A DNA stretch of 64,000 bases from Actinomadura rifamycini DSM 43936 (lineage in GTDB: Bacteria > Actinomycetota > Actinomycetes > Streptosporangiales > Streptosporangiaceae), in the NCBI RefSeq assembly GCF_000425065.1, contig NZ_AULB01000011.1, positions 1-64,000 of the forward strand. The letters run 5' to 3'. A program made the translations under genes and the position numbers. This document shows positions 1-7,963 of the stretch, piece by piece (positions within the stretch are counted from its first letter, which is position 1; every line of letters begins with the position of its first letter). The notes under the pieces were generated by a model that was given only the letters and a program-made list of their open reading frames with translations, had not been told where the DNA came from and ran no database searches.

Positions 1-276
1 GCGCGTCAGCTGACGTATCACGCGGCGGTGAAGTCCGAGCGTGCGATGCGGGGTGAGAAGGTCGCGGATCTGACGTTCGTGTCGTCGGCGTGCAAGGCGC
101 TGGCGTCGGATGTGGCGATGGACGTCACGACCGATGCGGTGCAGCTGCTGGGCGGGTACGGGTACACGCGGGACTTCCCGGTGGAGCGGATGATGCGCGA
201 CGCCAAGATCACGCAGATCTACGAGGGGACCAACCAGATCCAGCGGATGGTCATGGCCCGCCAGCTCCTCAAGTAG
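1..276 (+). CDS. acyl-CoA dehydrogenase, C-terminal fragment (cut by window edge)
   Basis: The first base is already in frame, so the gene begins before the window and only the last 91 residues are seen. They form the C-terminal helical domain of a FAD-dependent acyl-CoA dehydrogenase: the family motif GGYGYTRDFPVERMMRDAK is followed by the FAD/substrate-binding tail IYEGTNQIQRMVMARQLLK. Enzymes of this family oxidise acyl-CoA to 2-enoyl-CoA and pass electrons to ETF; chain-length preference cannot be read from this part. Its TAG stop overlaps the end of the convergent histidine kinase gene by 8 bp. Confidence 0.95.
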   Translation, partial: ARQLTYHAAVKSERAMRGEKVADLTFVSSACKALASDVAMDVTTDAVQLLGGYGYTRDFPVERMMRDAKITQIYEGTNQIQRMVMARQLLK

Positions 277-1693
277 CGGGCAGCCGCACCTCGAACAGGG
301 CGCCGCCCTCCGGCGCGTCCCGGACCGTCAGGGTGCCGCCGTGCGCCGCCACCAGGTCGCGGGCGATCGCGAGACCGAGCCCCGCGCCGCCCTCGTCCCG
401 GCTGCGCGCGTCGTCCAGCCGCACGAACCGCTCGAAGACGCGCTCGCGGTCGGCCGCCGGGACCCCGGGGCCGTCGTCGGCGACCCGCAGCACGACGTCC
501 CGCCCCTCCCGGCCGGCGGTGAGGCGGACGACCCGGTCGGCGTGCCGCTCGGCGTTGTCCAGCAGGTTGCCGAGCACCCGCGCCAGCCGTCCCGGCACGC
601 CCGTCACCCGCGGGTCGCCGTCCACGGACGCCCGCACGGGGACGCGGTCCCCGGCGGCCCGCCGGTCGAGCTCGTCCCGCACCAGCTCCGCGACCCGGAC
701 GGGACGCGGCGGGGGGCGCTCGCCCGCGTCGATCCGCGCGAGGAGCAGCAGGTCGGCCGCCAGGTGCTGCAACCGGACGACGTCGTCCACCGCGCCCGGC
801 ACGTCCAGCAGCTCCGGATGCGCGGCCGCCACCTCCAGCTGCGTGCGCAGCGACGCGATCGGGCTGCGCAGCTCGTGCGACGCGTCCGCGACGAACGCGC
901 GCTGCTTCGCCACCGAGTCCTCCAGCGCGGCGAGGGTCGCGTTCGTCGTGGCGGCGAGCCGGCCGACCTCGTCCCGCGCCTCCGGCACGGGCACCCGCCG
1001 CGACAGGTCGCCCGACACGGTGATCTCCGCGAGTTCCGCGCGGACCGCCTCCACCGGCCGCAGCGCCCGCCGCGTCACCAGCCACGTCACGCCCGCCACC
1101 ACGGCGAGCAGCGGCGGCAGCCCGGCGAGCATCGAGCGCGTCACCGTCCCGACGGTGCTGCGGGACGCGTCCAGCTCGGTGCCCGCGTGCACGGTGACGG
1201 TCTCGCCCGCGGGCGTCGTCACCTCGACCGCCGCGAACCGGTAGTCCTCCGTCCGGCCGTCGACGGTCGCGGCGCCGGTGGTGAAGGACGGGTCGTCGCC
1301 GGAGACCTCGCCGCGGCGCGGAGCGTCGTCGTCATCGTCGTCGGCGTCGTCGTCCCCGGCGTCCGCCGGCGGGACGGCCGGGGCCGACGCCGCCCCCGCG
1401 ATCCCGGTCAGGTCCTCGCTCGCCGCGCGCACCCGCCCCGTCCCGTCCACGACCTGCACGGGATGCTCGTCGTCGTCGGGAAGCTCCAGCGACCCGAACG
1501 GGGTGCCCGCCGCGAGCTGCGACGCCACCTCCCGCGCCGCGACCTCCGACCGCAGGTCCGTCTGCCCGCCCAGCTCGGCGCGCAGCAGCAGGACGACCGC
1601 GAGCCCCGCGGCGATCAGCGCGGCGGCCACGACGGCCGTCGCGCCCAGCGTCGTCCGCGCCCGGACGGATCCGAACCGGCGCCCGGGGGACAT
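269..1693 (-). CDS. OmpR-family two-component sensor histidine kinase
   Basis: 474-residue membrane kinase. TM1 lies near residues 16-38 and TM2 near 188-207, enclosing an extracellular domain of about 150 residues that carries an acidic run (DAGDDDADDDDDD, about 111-123). A HAMP linker follows, then a HisKA domain with phospho-acceptor His273 in ASHELRSPIASL, then a HATPase with N box (LGNLLDNAERHA) and G boxes (DDGPGVP, GAGLGLAIA). It starts 1 base after the stop of the response-regulator gene, so the two are co-transcribed with the regulator first. The adjacent divergent PepSY gene is the likely target. The acidic loop may respond to cations (inference). Confidence 0.93.
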   Translation of the reverse strand: MSPGRRFGSVRARTTLGATAVVAAALIAAGLAVVLLLRAELGGQTDLRSEVAAREVASQLAAGTPFGSLELPDDDEHPVQVVDGTGRVRAASEDLTGIAGAASAPAVPPADAGDDDADDDDDDAPRRGEVSGDDPSFTTGAATVDGRTEDYRFAAVEVTTPAGETVTVHAGTELDASRSTVGTVTRSMLAGLPPLLAVVAGVTWLVTRRALRPVEAVRAELAEITVSGDLSRRVPVPEARDEVGRLAATTNATLAALEDSVAKQRAFVADASHELRSPIASLRTQLEVAAAHPELLDVPGAVDDVVRLQHLAADLLLLARIDAGERPPPRPVRVAELVRDELDRRAAGDRVPVRASVDGDPRVTGVPGRLARVLGNLLDNAERHADRVVRLTAGREGRDVVLRVADDGPGVPAADRERVFERFVRLDDARSRDEGGAGLGLAIARDLVAAHGGTLTVRDAPEGGALFEVRLPAT

Positions 1694-1694
1694 C

Positions 1695-2375
1695 TCAGGC
1701 GCCCCCGTCCCGCGCCAGCCGGTAGCCGGCGCCCCGCACCGTCGCGATCGACCTGCGGCCGAACGGCACGTCCAGCTTGCGGCGCAGCGCGCTCACGTAC
1801 ACCTCGACGATGTTGGGGTCGCCGTCGTAGGCGAGGTCCCACACGGCCTCGATGATCTGCGCCTTCGACACGACCCGGCCCGCGTTCACCGCCAGGTGCT
1901 CCAGCACCGCGAACTCCTTGGCCGTCAGCTCGACCTCCTCGTCGCCGCGGAACACCCGGCGGGCGGCGGGGTCCACGGTGAGGTCGCCCAGGACGATCGA
2001 CGGCGCCGCGCCCCGCGTGCGCCGCCGCAGCAGCGCGCGGACCCGGGCCACCAGCACCACGTACGAGAACGGCTTCGTCAGGTAGTCGTCCGCGCCGGTG
2101 TCCAGGCCCTCGGCCTCGTCGTACTCGCCGTCCTTGGCGGTCAGCATCAGGATCGGGGTCTCGTCCCCCGCCGCCCGCAGCGCCGCGCACACCCGGTAGC
2201 CGTTCATCCCGGGGAGCATGATGTCGAGGACGACCAGGTCGTAGCCGCCGCCGGACGCCCGCTCGTACCCGGTGGCGCCGTCATGGACGACGTCCACCGT
2301 GAACCCCTCGGCGGTCAGGCCGCGGGCCAGGGACGTGGCGAGGCGTTTCTCGTCCTCGACGATGAGCAGGCGCAT
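1695..2375 (-). CDS. OmpR/PhoB-family response regulator
   Basis: 226 residues. The receiver domain (about 1-115) has the acidic pocket (EDE, residues 7-9), phospho-acceptor Asp51 in VVLDIMLPG and the conserved Lys101 in LTKPF. The C-terminal winged helix (about 130-222) has the OmpR-type hairpin near GRRSIATVRGAGYRLA. It is the first gene of the kinase operon. Direct repeats just upstream, between it and the divergent PepSY gene, look like its own binding sites, so autoregulation and control of the PepSY gene are likely. Confidence 0.95.
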   Translation of the reverse strand: MRLLIVEDEKRLATSLARGLTAEGFTVDVVHDGATGYERASGGGYDLVVLDIMLPGMNGYRVCAALRAAGDETPILMLTAKDGEYDEAEGLDTGADDYLTKPFSYVVLVARVRALLRRRTRGAAPSIVLGDLTVDPAARRVFRGDEEVELTAKEFAVLEHLAVNAGRVVSKAQIIEAVWDLAYDGDPNIVEVYVSALRRKLDVPFGRRSIATVRGAGYRLARDGGA

Positions 2376-2397
2376 GGAGGACAGCCTGCCAAACCGT

Positions 2398-2440
2398 TCC
2401 TGAAGAAAGCTTCAGGTCGCTTCAGGTGCGCTACAGGAAC
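2398..2440. promoter_or_regulatory. direct-repeat operator for the OmpR-type regulator
   Basis: Two copies of TTCAGGT start at 2411 and 2421, followed by a weaker copy (CTACAGGAAC) at 2431 and preceded by TTCCTGAAGAAAG near 2397. The 10-bp spacing puts the repeats on one DNA face, as for tandem OmpR/PhoB boxes. The site sits between the divergent regulator (start 2375) and the PepSY gene (start 2507) and could serve both promoters. Confidence 0.6.
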
Positions 2441-2506
2441 GTCCGACATCGTCGGTGACGTACGGGCCGACCGGCCACGACACACCGACACCGGAGGTGG
2501 AACCAC

Positions 2507-3130
2507 ATGGGCATCGACGCGCGCCGCATCCTCACCGGCCGCAGGCTGCTGGTCACGGCGCTCGCCGCGGCGGCCGTCGCCGGCGGCGGAGCCGCCACCG
2601 CGGCCGTCGCCGCGGCCGACGACGGCGACGAGGCGGTCCCCGCGGGCACCCGCGTCACCGCCGTCCAGGCCGCGCAGGCCGCGCTGAAGGCGGCCCCCGG
2701 CACGGTCGAGGACATCGACCTCGACGACGACGGCGACACTCCCGTCTGGGAGGTCGACGTCGCCGCGTCCGGCGGCGTCCGCACCGTGGACGTCGACGCC
2801 GGCTCGGGCGAGGTCGTCCGCAACCGGGCCGACCGGGACGACGACGATGACGACGACGACCGCCGCGAGACGAAGGCGCTGGGCGGCGCGAAGACGACCG
2901 CCGTCGCCGCCGCGAACGCCGCCCTGCGGGCCGCGCCCGGCACCGTCACGTCCGTCGACTTCCAGACCGGGACCGCTCCCTCCTGGGAGGTCGAAATCGC
3001 GGGCTCGGACGGCACCGAGCGCGAGGTCACCGTGGACGCAGCCTCCGGCAAGGTGCTCCAGAACCAGGCCGACGACCGCGACGACGACGACCGGGACGAC
3101 GACAGGGACGACGACCGGGACGACGACTGA
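2507..3130 (+). CDS. secreted or membrane-anchored double PepSY-domain protein with Asp-rich tail
   Basis: 207 residues. An N-terminal hydrophobic segment (about 12-36, rich in Ala and Val) acts as signal peptide or anchor. Two PepSY-like repeats follow (about 45-110 and 125-190), each with the AA.AAL.AAPGTV start and the VDA.SG.V end. The protein closes with an Asp/Arg run (DRDDDDRDDDRDDDRDDD). PepSY domains are often extracytoplasmic inhibitory or metal-binding modules next to two-component systems. GGAGG precedes the ATG. It is transcribed away from the two-component operon and is its probable target. Molecular function is not established. Confidence 0.85.
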   Translation: MGIDARRILTGRRLLVTALAAAAVAGGGAATAAVAAADDGDEAVPAGTRVTAVQAAQAALKAAPGTVEDIDLDDDGDTPVWEVDVAASGGVRTVDVDAGSGEVVRNRADRDDDDDDDDRRETKALGGAKTTAVAAANAALRAAPGTVTSVDFQTGTAPSWEVEIAGSDGTEREVTVDAASGKVLQNQADDRDDDDRDDDRDDDRDDD

Positions 3131-3212
3131 CGCCTCCGCGGCGTCCCCCGCCCGTGAATGGGGGGCGCCGCCGCCGGGAAGACACCGATCACGGCGGGAC
3201 GAGAGGGGGGCT

Positions 3213-4004
3213 ATGAGCGACCAGGCACCGGCGCCCGGCGTCGACACGACCGTCCCGCAGGTGGCGCGCATCTGGAACTACTGGCTCGGCGGCAAGGACA
3301 ACTACCCCGTGGACCGCCGGGTCGGCGACCAGATCCTCCGCATGCTCCCGGACGTCGCGCGCCTCGCCCGCGCGTCCCGCCACTACCTCAACCGCGTCGT
3401 GTGGTTCCTCACCGCCGAGGCGGGCGTCCGCCAGTTCGTCGACGTCGGCACCGGCCTGCCCACCGTCGACAACACCCACGAGGTGGCGCAGCGCGCCGCG
3501 CCCGAATCGCGCATCGTCTACATCGACAACGACCCGATGGTGCTGGCCCATGCGAGAGCGCTGCTCACCAGCACCCCCGAGGGCAGCACCGCGTACGTCC
3601 ACGCCGACCTGCGCGACCCCGGACGCATCCTCGAGGCGGCCGCCGAGACGCTCGACCTCGACGAGCCGGTCGCGCTGACGCTGATGGGCGTCCTCGAGTT
3701 CATCACCGACGACGACGAGGCGTACGCGATCGTCCGGCGGCTCATGGACGCCCTCGCCCCGGGCAGCTACCTCGCCATGTACGACGGGACGAACGTGGTG
3801 CACGGCGCGGACTCGGACAAGATCGTCGAAGTGTGGAACGCGTCCGGCGACTCGCCCCTCGTCCTGCGCACCCCCGAGCGCATCGCCCGGTTCTTCGAGG
3901 GGCTCGAGATCCTCCGGCCCGGCATCGTCCCCATCACCCGCTGGCGCCCCGAGCACCCCGCCGACGACGTCGACGCCTACGGCGGCGTCGGCCGCAAACT
4001 CTGA
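3213..4004 (+). CDS. DUF574-type SAM-dependent methyltransferase (copy 1)
   Basis: 263 residues, starting at ATG 3213 after a GAGAGGGGGG purine run. It has the family opening WNYWLGGKDNYPVDR, then the SAM-binding motif VDVGTGLPT and the acidic loop YIDNDPMVLAHARALL typical of the large actinobacterial DUF574/SAV2177-like group. No substrate is known for the family, and paralogues are abundant in Streptomyces and Actinomadura. A second copy lies at 6180-6995 on the other strand, and both copies neighbour a small membrane protein of one family (4103-4408 and 5505-5996). Confidence 0.92.
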   Translation: MSDQAPAPGVDTTVPQVARIWNYWLGGKDNYPVDRRVGDQILRMLPDVARLARASRHYLNRVVWFLTAEAGVRQFVDVGTGLPTVDNTHEVAQRAAPESRIVYIDNDPMVLAHARALLTSTPEGSTAYVHADLRDPGRILEAAAETLDLDEPVALTLMGVLEFITDDDEAYAIVRRLMDALAPGSYLAMYDGTNVVHGADSDKIVEVWNASGDSPLVLRTPERIARFFEGLEILRPGIVPITRWRPEHPADDVDAYGGVGRKL

Positions 4005-4102
4005 CCCTCCCGCCCCCCACCGGCCCGAAACTCCACCGCCTCCGGCGTCTCGGTCGTGCGACGGCCCGGTCGCGTCGCGGGTTTACGGGCGCGGTGGGCG
4101 GG

Positions 4103-4408
4103 TCAGCGGCGCATGCCGCTGCCGCCGGGCTCCTCTTCGCCGTCGGTGGTGTGCTCGGGTTCGAGGTACTCGTCGTTCGGCCACAACGTGTCGGCGAGGC
4201 AGGCGAGGTACTCCTCGTCCGCGGGGTCCAGTTCGGCGGTCATGGACTCCGGGTGGACGCCGGGCGGCCCGGGGCGCGGCTCCGCGGGCGCCGCGGGGGC
4301 GAAGGGGCGGAGCAGGTTGGAGACGCACAGGCCGAGCACGGCGACCAGTGCGACGAGGACCAGGACTGTGATCACACCACCCCGTCCTTTCGCGGTCGGG
4401 TTCCACAT
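4103..4408 (-). CDS. small single-pass membrane protein with conserved acidic tail (copy 1)
   Basis: 101 residues, ATG at 4408. One TM helix (about 12-33, VITVLVLVALVAVLGLCV) is followed by a Pro-rich linker and a cytosol- or outside-facing acidic segment running HPESMTAELDPADEEYLACL and then ADTLWPNDEYLE. The same segment recurs in the protein at 5505-5996 with 24 of 32 positions identical, so this is a real coding gene and a family. No known domain is recognised and function is unknown. It runs convergent to methyltransferase copy 1. Confidence 0.75.
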   Translation of the reverse strand: MWNPTAKGRGGVITVLVLVALVAVLGLCVSNLLRPFAPAAPAEPRPGPPGVHPESMTAELDPADEEYLACLADTLWPNDEYLEPEHTTDGEEEPGGSGMRR

Positions 4409-4473
4409 GAACCTTGCGTAAGTAGCGAAACAGTTGAACGCTACCGGGACGACCGTTCGGATGGGAGTCCGAC

Positions 4474-5151
4474 ATGCTGTCCGCCGGGGACAATGGGCGC
4501 ATGGAGACTCACGATCCCGTGGACGCGCGGGCGCGCGAGCTGGCCCGGATCCTGTGGGACCACCTGGTGCTGGCCGACCCTCTCTCCAAGGCTGACGTGA
4601 TCCTGGCTCTGGGGTGCCACGACACGCGGGTGGCGGTCCATGCCGCCCGGCTTTGGCATGAGGGACGGGCGCCGCTGCTCGTCGTCTCGGGCGGTCGCGG
4701 CAAGATCACGTCCGGGTGGGCGGAGACGGAGGCGCGGGTCTTCGCGCGGGTGGCGCGCCAGCACGGCGTTCCAGAGGAGGCGCTCGTGCTGGAGGAGACC
4801 GCCGCGAACACGGGCGAGAACATCACCGCGACGCGCCGCCTGCTGGACGGGCGGGGCATCGTCGTGCGCAGCGGGATCCTGGTCGCCAAGCCCTACATGA
4901 CGCGCCGGTCGCTTGCGACGGCGCGGCGCCAGTGGGCCGAGGCGGCGTGGACGGTCACCGCGCCCGAGATCGGGTTCGACGCGTACGGCGACGACGAGCG
5001 GCGGTTCATCGAGCTGATGGTGGGCGACCTGCAGCGGATGGTTGTCTACGCCGAGCGCGGGTTCCAGGTGCCGATGCCCGTTCCGGCGGCGGCGTGGGCG
5101 GCCTACGAGGAACTGGTGCGGCTCGGCTACGACCGTCACGTGATCAGGTGA
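4474..5151 (+). CDS. YdcF-like DUF218 protein (ElyC/SanA/YdcF family)
   Basis: 225 residues. The DUF218 core is clear: ADVILALGCHDTRVAVHAARL, then LLVVSGGRGK, EAL.LEETAANTGENI and a later alpha/beta portion. The fold binds nucleotide-like ligands; the E. coli relatives SanA and ElyC affect envelope integrity, while YdcF binds SAM. There is no signal peptide, so it is cytoplasmic. ATG 4474 has GGAG six bases upstream; ATG 4501 (METHDPVDARA) is an equally plausible start and fits the family N-terminus better. It sits between the two small membrane proteins. Confidence 0.88.
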   Translation: MLSAGDNGRMETHDPVDARARELARILWDHLVLADPLSKADVILALGCHDTRVAVHAARLWHEGRAPLLVVSGGRGKITSGWAETEARVFARVARQHGVPEEALVLEETAANTGENITATRRLLDGRGIVVRSGILVAKPYMTRRSLATARRQWAEAAWTVTAPEIGFDAYGDDERRFIELMVGDLQRMVVYAERGFQVPMPVPAAAWAAYEELVRLGYDRHVIR

Positions 5152-5163
5152 CGGCGGCGGCCG

Positions 5164-5376
5164 TCAGGCGGCCGCGGTGGGGCGGTGCGGGTCGACGACC
5201 CGGCCGTCGGGGAGCAGCTCTCCGGTGTCGTCGAAGACGACGATGCCGTTGCACAGCAGGCTCCAGCCCTGCTCGGGGTGGTGCGCGACGGTGCGCGCGG
5301 CGTCCCGGTCGTGGGCGTCGGCGGCGGGGCAGCACGGCTTGTGCGCGCAGTTCGCCGGGTCGGGATGGGCGGTCAC
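5164..5376 (-). CDS. DUF5999 family small protein
   Basis: 70 residues from GTG 5376, with GGAGG six bases upstream. The segment ARTVAHHPEQGWSLLCNGIV followed by FDDTGELLPDGR is the signature of actinobacterial DUF5999 proteins. The N-terminus has a Cys pair (NCAHKPCCPAADAHD) that might bind metal. Function is unknown. It is read in the same direction as the zinc-ribbon membrane protein at 5505-5996, about 130 bp downstream of it. Confidence 0.85.
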   Translation of the reverse strand: MTAHPDPANCAHKPCCPAADAHDRDAARTVAHHPEQGWSLLCNGIVVFDDTGELLPDGRVVDPHRPTAAA

Positions 5377-5504
5377 GGGATTCCTCCAGCTGTCCCTGTG
5401 ATTAAGGACATAGTTCACCCTGCCGCCGTGCGTCCGAAATATGCAAGTAGATGAGGAATTCTTTACGTTACAAGCGTGTAAAGGTCCGGGGTGCCGGGCA
5501 ATCG

Positions 5505-5996
5505 TCAGCGCCGATCCGGTTCGTCGCCGTGATCCACGTCCAGGCCGACGACCGACGCGCAGCCCGTGCACACCCATTCCGCGATCACCGCTTCGAATTC
5601 GGCGCCGCGGGTGCGGTAGGGATGGGCGACGCGTCGGCGGCGCATCCCGTGGCCGCAGGACGAGTGGAGCAGCCGGCCGCACGCCGGGCACGGCCACACG
5701 TCCTCGCGGCGCAGCGCGCAGCGCGGGCACAGCGGCGCTTCGAACGGTCCGTCCGCCGGGGCGCCGTCGTGGAGGTCGAGGCCCAGTTCGTCGCGCAGGT
5801 CCCGGTCGATCTCCAGGTACTCGTCGCCGGGCCAGAGGTGGTCGGCGAGCCACGCGAGGTACTCCTCCTCGCCCGGCTCCAGCACGGCCGTCAGCGACTC
5901 GGGGTGCCCGGACGCCGAAACGGGCGGGCGCCGGGTCGCGGCCAGCAGGATCAGCAGGCCGAGCAGCACGGCGGCCAGGCCAGTCGCCAAGGGCAT
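5505..5996 (-). CDS. membrane protein with conserved acidic segment and zinc-ribbon C-terminus (copy 2)
   Basis: 163 residues. TM helix at about 3-22, then the same acidic segment as the 4103-4408 protein (HPESLTAVLEPGEEEYLAWL, then ADHLWPGDEYLE, about 32-63). A C-terminal extension absent from copy 1 contains CPRC, CPAC, SSCGHG and CTGC, a likely double zinc ribbon or RING-like metal fold. An AAAGGA box lies upstream of the ATG. It is transcribed in line with methyltransferase copy 2 upstream of it. Function is unknown; the pairing suggests an envelope-linked role (inference). Confidence 0.78.
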   Translation of the reverse strand: MPLATGLAAVLLGLLILLAATRRPPVSASGHPESLTAVLEPGEEEYLAWLADHLWPGDEYLEIDRDLRDELGLDLHDGAPADGPFEAPLCPRCALRREDVWPCPACGRLLHSSCGHGMRRRRVAHPYRTRGAEFEAVIAEWVCTGCASVVGLDVDHGDEPDRR

Positions 5997-6179
5997 CGCG
6001 GGGGGTCCTTTGGATCATGAAAGCGCTTCACAAAACCCTGCGAACGCTACAAGAAGGCTTCCTGACCGAAAAGTCGATCAGAAAGATCCTTTGTCCGGAT
6101 CTCCGGTGAAGCGCGACCGAAAATGGCGAAGCCCGTGACCGAAACCCCCCGGCGGCGTTCCGGTCACGAGCCTCTGCGG

Positions 6180-6995
6180 TCAGTCCTTGCGGCCGAGCAC
6201 CGCCGCCATCTGGCTGTGCAGCGGGTGCTCCAGCGGCCCCGCCGGCCCGTTCGGCCGCCACGCGGTCACGAGCTCGACGCCCGGCTCCAGGATCGTCAGC
6301 CCGCCCATGAACCGCTCGATCTCGGAGGCCGGCCGGAAGTAGGACCCGCCGAGCCCCGACTGCAGGATCTTCCTCGCCTCCTCGACGCGCGGGTCGTCCC
6401 CCGCGTCGTGCAGGTGCGTGAGCATGACGTGGCTGCCGGACGGCAGGAACTCGTGCAGCGCGCGGACGACGCCCGCCGGGTCCCGGTCGTCGGGCACGTG
6501 GTGGATGATCGCGGCCAGGATCACCCCGACCGGGCGGTCGAGGTCGATCAGCGCGGTCAGCGCCGGATCGGCGAAGATCTTCCCCGGTTCGTGGAGGTCG
6601 CCCTGGATGAACGTCGCGACGCCGGTCTCGGTGAGCAGCGCCCGGCCGTGCGCGAGGACGATCGGGTCGTTGTCGACGTAGACGACGCGGGCGCCGGGGG
6701 CGGCGGCCTTGGCGAACTGGTGCACGTTGGACGACGTGGGCAGCCCGGACCCGATGTCCACGAACTGGTCGATGCCGAGGTCCCCGGCGAGGTAGGTCAC
6801 GGCCCGCTCGATCGCGACGCGGTTGCCCTGCGCGACGACGGGCGCCTCCGGGACGAGCTGCATCACCATGTCCGCGACCTCGCGGTCGGCGGCGAAGTTG
6901 TCCTTGCCGCCGAGGAAGTAGTCGTACACCCGGGCGAACGTCGGAGTGGTGGGATCGATCCCGGGCGGGGCGTTCTCGGGGAGGTCGTCGGCCAC
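6180..6995 (-). CDS. DUF574-type SAM-dependent methyltransferase (copy 2)
   Basis: 271 residues with the family opening YDYFLGGKDNFAADREVAD, the SAM motif VDIGSGLPTSSNVHQFAK and YVDNDPIVLAHGRALL. It aligns along its length with copy 1 (3213-4004) but is clearly diverged, so the duplication is not recent. Substrate unknown. It is followed on the same strand by the zinc-ribbon membrane protein. A TATAAG hexamer at 7037-7042 on the minus strand is a possible -10 element about 40 bp upstream of the start. Confidence 0.92.
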   Translation of the reverse strand: MADDLPENAPPGIDPTTPTFARVYDYFLGGKDNFAADREVADMVMQLVPEAPVVAQGNRVAIERAVTYLAGDLGIDQFVDIGSGLPTSSNVHQFAKAAAPGARVVYVDNDPIVLAHGRALLTETGVATFIQGDLHEPGKIFADPALTALIDLDRPVGVILAAIIHHVPDDRDPAGVVRALHEFLPSGSHVMLTHLHDAGDDPRVEEARKILQSGLGGSYFRPASEIERFMGGLTILEPGVELVTAWRPNGPAGPLEHPLHSQMAAVLGRKD

Positions 6996-7246
6996 GTGCG
7001 CGGCTCCTCGCTGATCGGTGCGGCGGTCTTGAAAGCCTTATACGGTGGGGACTTCCACATTAGGCTGAACCGCCCGGCCATGTGGGCCTTTCCACGATCA
7101 CCGCCCCCTCGGCCGCCGTCCGGTGCGGCGCGCGGCGGAGGCGGCGGGGTGCGGTTTTCCGCAGGGCAGGGATGCGGCGTGCGGCCGGTAAGGTCGGCGG
7201 TGCGCTCCATGGTGGCGGTATCGGCGGATCTCTAGTGTGGCGAGGC

Positions 7247-7963
7247 ATGATCACAATGACGTTTTTGGCGGCGACCGAGGGCGAGCCGGTGGGCGGCATC
7301 GCCGGCTGGGCCACCGACCTGATGGAGCAGATGGGCGCGCCGGGCGCGGGGATCGCCATCGCGCTGGAAAATCTGTTCCCGCCGCTGCCCAGCGAGATCA
7401 TCCTGCCGCTCGCCGGGTTCACCGCGTCGCAGGGCAAGATGAACCTCATCGCCGCCCTGATCTGGACGACCGTCGGCGCGGTCGTCGGCGCGCTCGCCCT
7501 GTACGGCATCGGGGCGGTCATCGGCCGGGACCGGATCCGCCGGCTCGTCGCCCGGCTCCCGCTCATCAAGATCGAGGACCTCGACCGCACCGAGGCGTGG
7601 TTCGCCAAGCACGGCGCCAAGGCCGTCTTCTTCGGCCGCATGATCCCCATCTTCCGCAGCCTCATCTCCATCCCGGCCGGGGTGGAGCGGATGCCGCTGA
7701 GCAAGTTCCTGCTGTACACCACCCTCGGCAGCGCGATCTGGAACACGATCTTCGTGATGGCCGGGTACGGGCTCGGCGACCAGTGGCACAAGGTCGAGGA
7801 GTACGTCGGCATCTACTCCAAGGGGGTCATCGCCGTGGTGGCCGTGGCCCTCGTGGCGTTCATCGCCTTCCGCGTCGTCAAGTCGCGCAAGGACGGGAAC
7901 GGGGGCGGCGGGGCGCACCGCGCCGGTCCGAGAGACGCCGAGCGTGATCACAGCGCCTTCTGA
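7247..7963 (+). CDS. DedA family integral membrane protein
   Basis: About 238 residues, with four or five membrane segments. Family motifs are the re-entrant loop ENLFPPLPSEIILPLAGF and the Arg-rich signature FFGRMIPIFRSLISIPAG with VERMPLSKF. DedA proteins are half-transporters or scramblases implicated in undecaprenyl phosphate and phospholipid recycling and in membrane homeostasis. No strong ribosome site is seen; TAGTGT at 7233-7238 could be a -10 element of a nearly leaderless start at ATG 7247 (ATG 7256 is the alternative). The end overlaps the kinase gene by 20 bp. Confidence 0.92.
   Translation: MITMTFLAATEGEPVGGIAGWATDLMEQMGAPGAGIAIALENLFPPLPSEIILPLAGFTASQGKMNLIAALIWTTVGAVVGALALYGIGAVIGRDRIRRLVARLPLIKIEDLDRTEAWFAKHGAKAVFFGRMIPIFRSLISIPAGVERMPLSKFLLYTTLGSAIWNTIFVMAGYGLGDQWHKVEEYVGIYSKGVIAVVAVALVAFIAFRVVKSRKDGNGGGGAHRAGPRDAERDHSAF

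Noticed and set aside
2847..3212. N-terminal extension of methyltransferase copy 1 into the PepSY gene
   Set aside because: Out-of-frame Arg/Pro-rich translation of PepSY coding sequence. ATG 3213 has a purine-rich ribosome site and matches the family length.
5377..6018. Minus-strand extension of the DUF5999 gene up to 6018
   Set aside because: It is a shifted-frame shadow of the zinc-ribbon membrane protein. GTG 5376 has GGAGG and gives the family's normal length.
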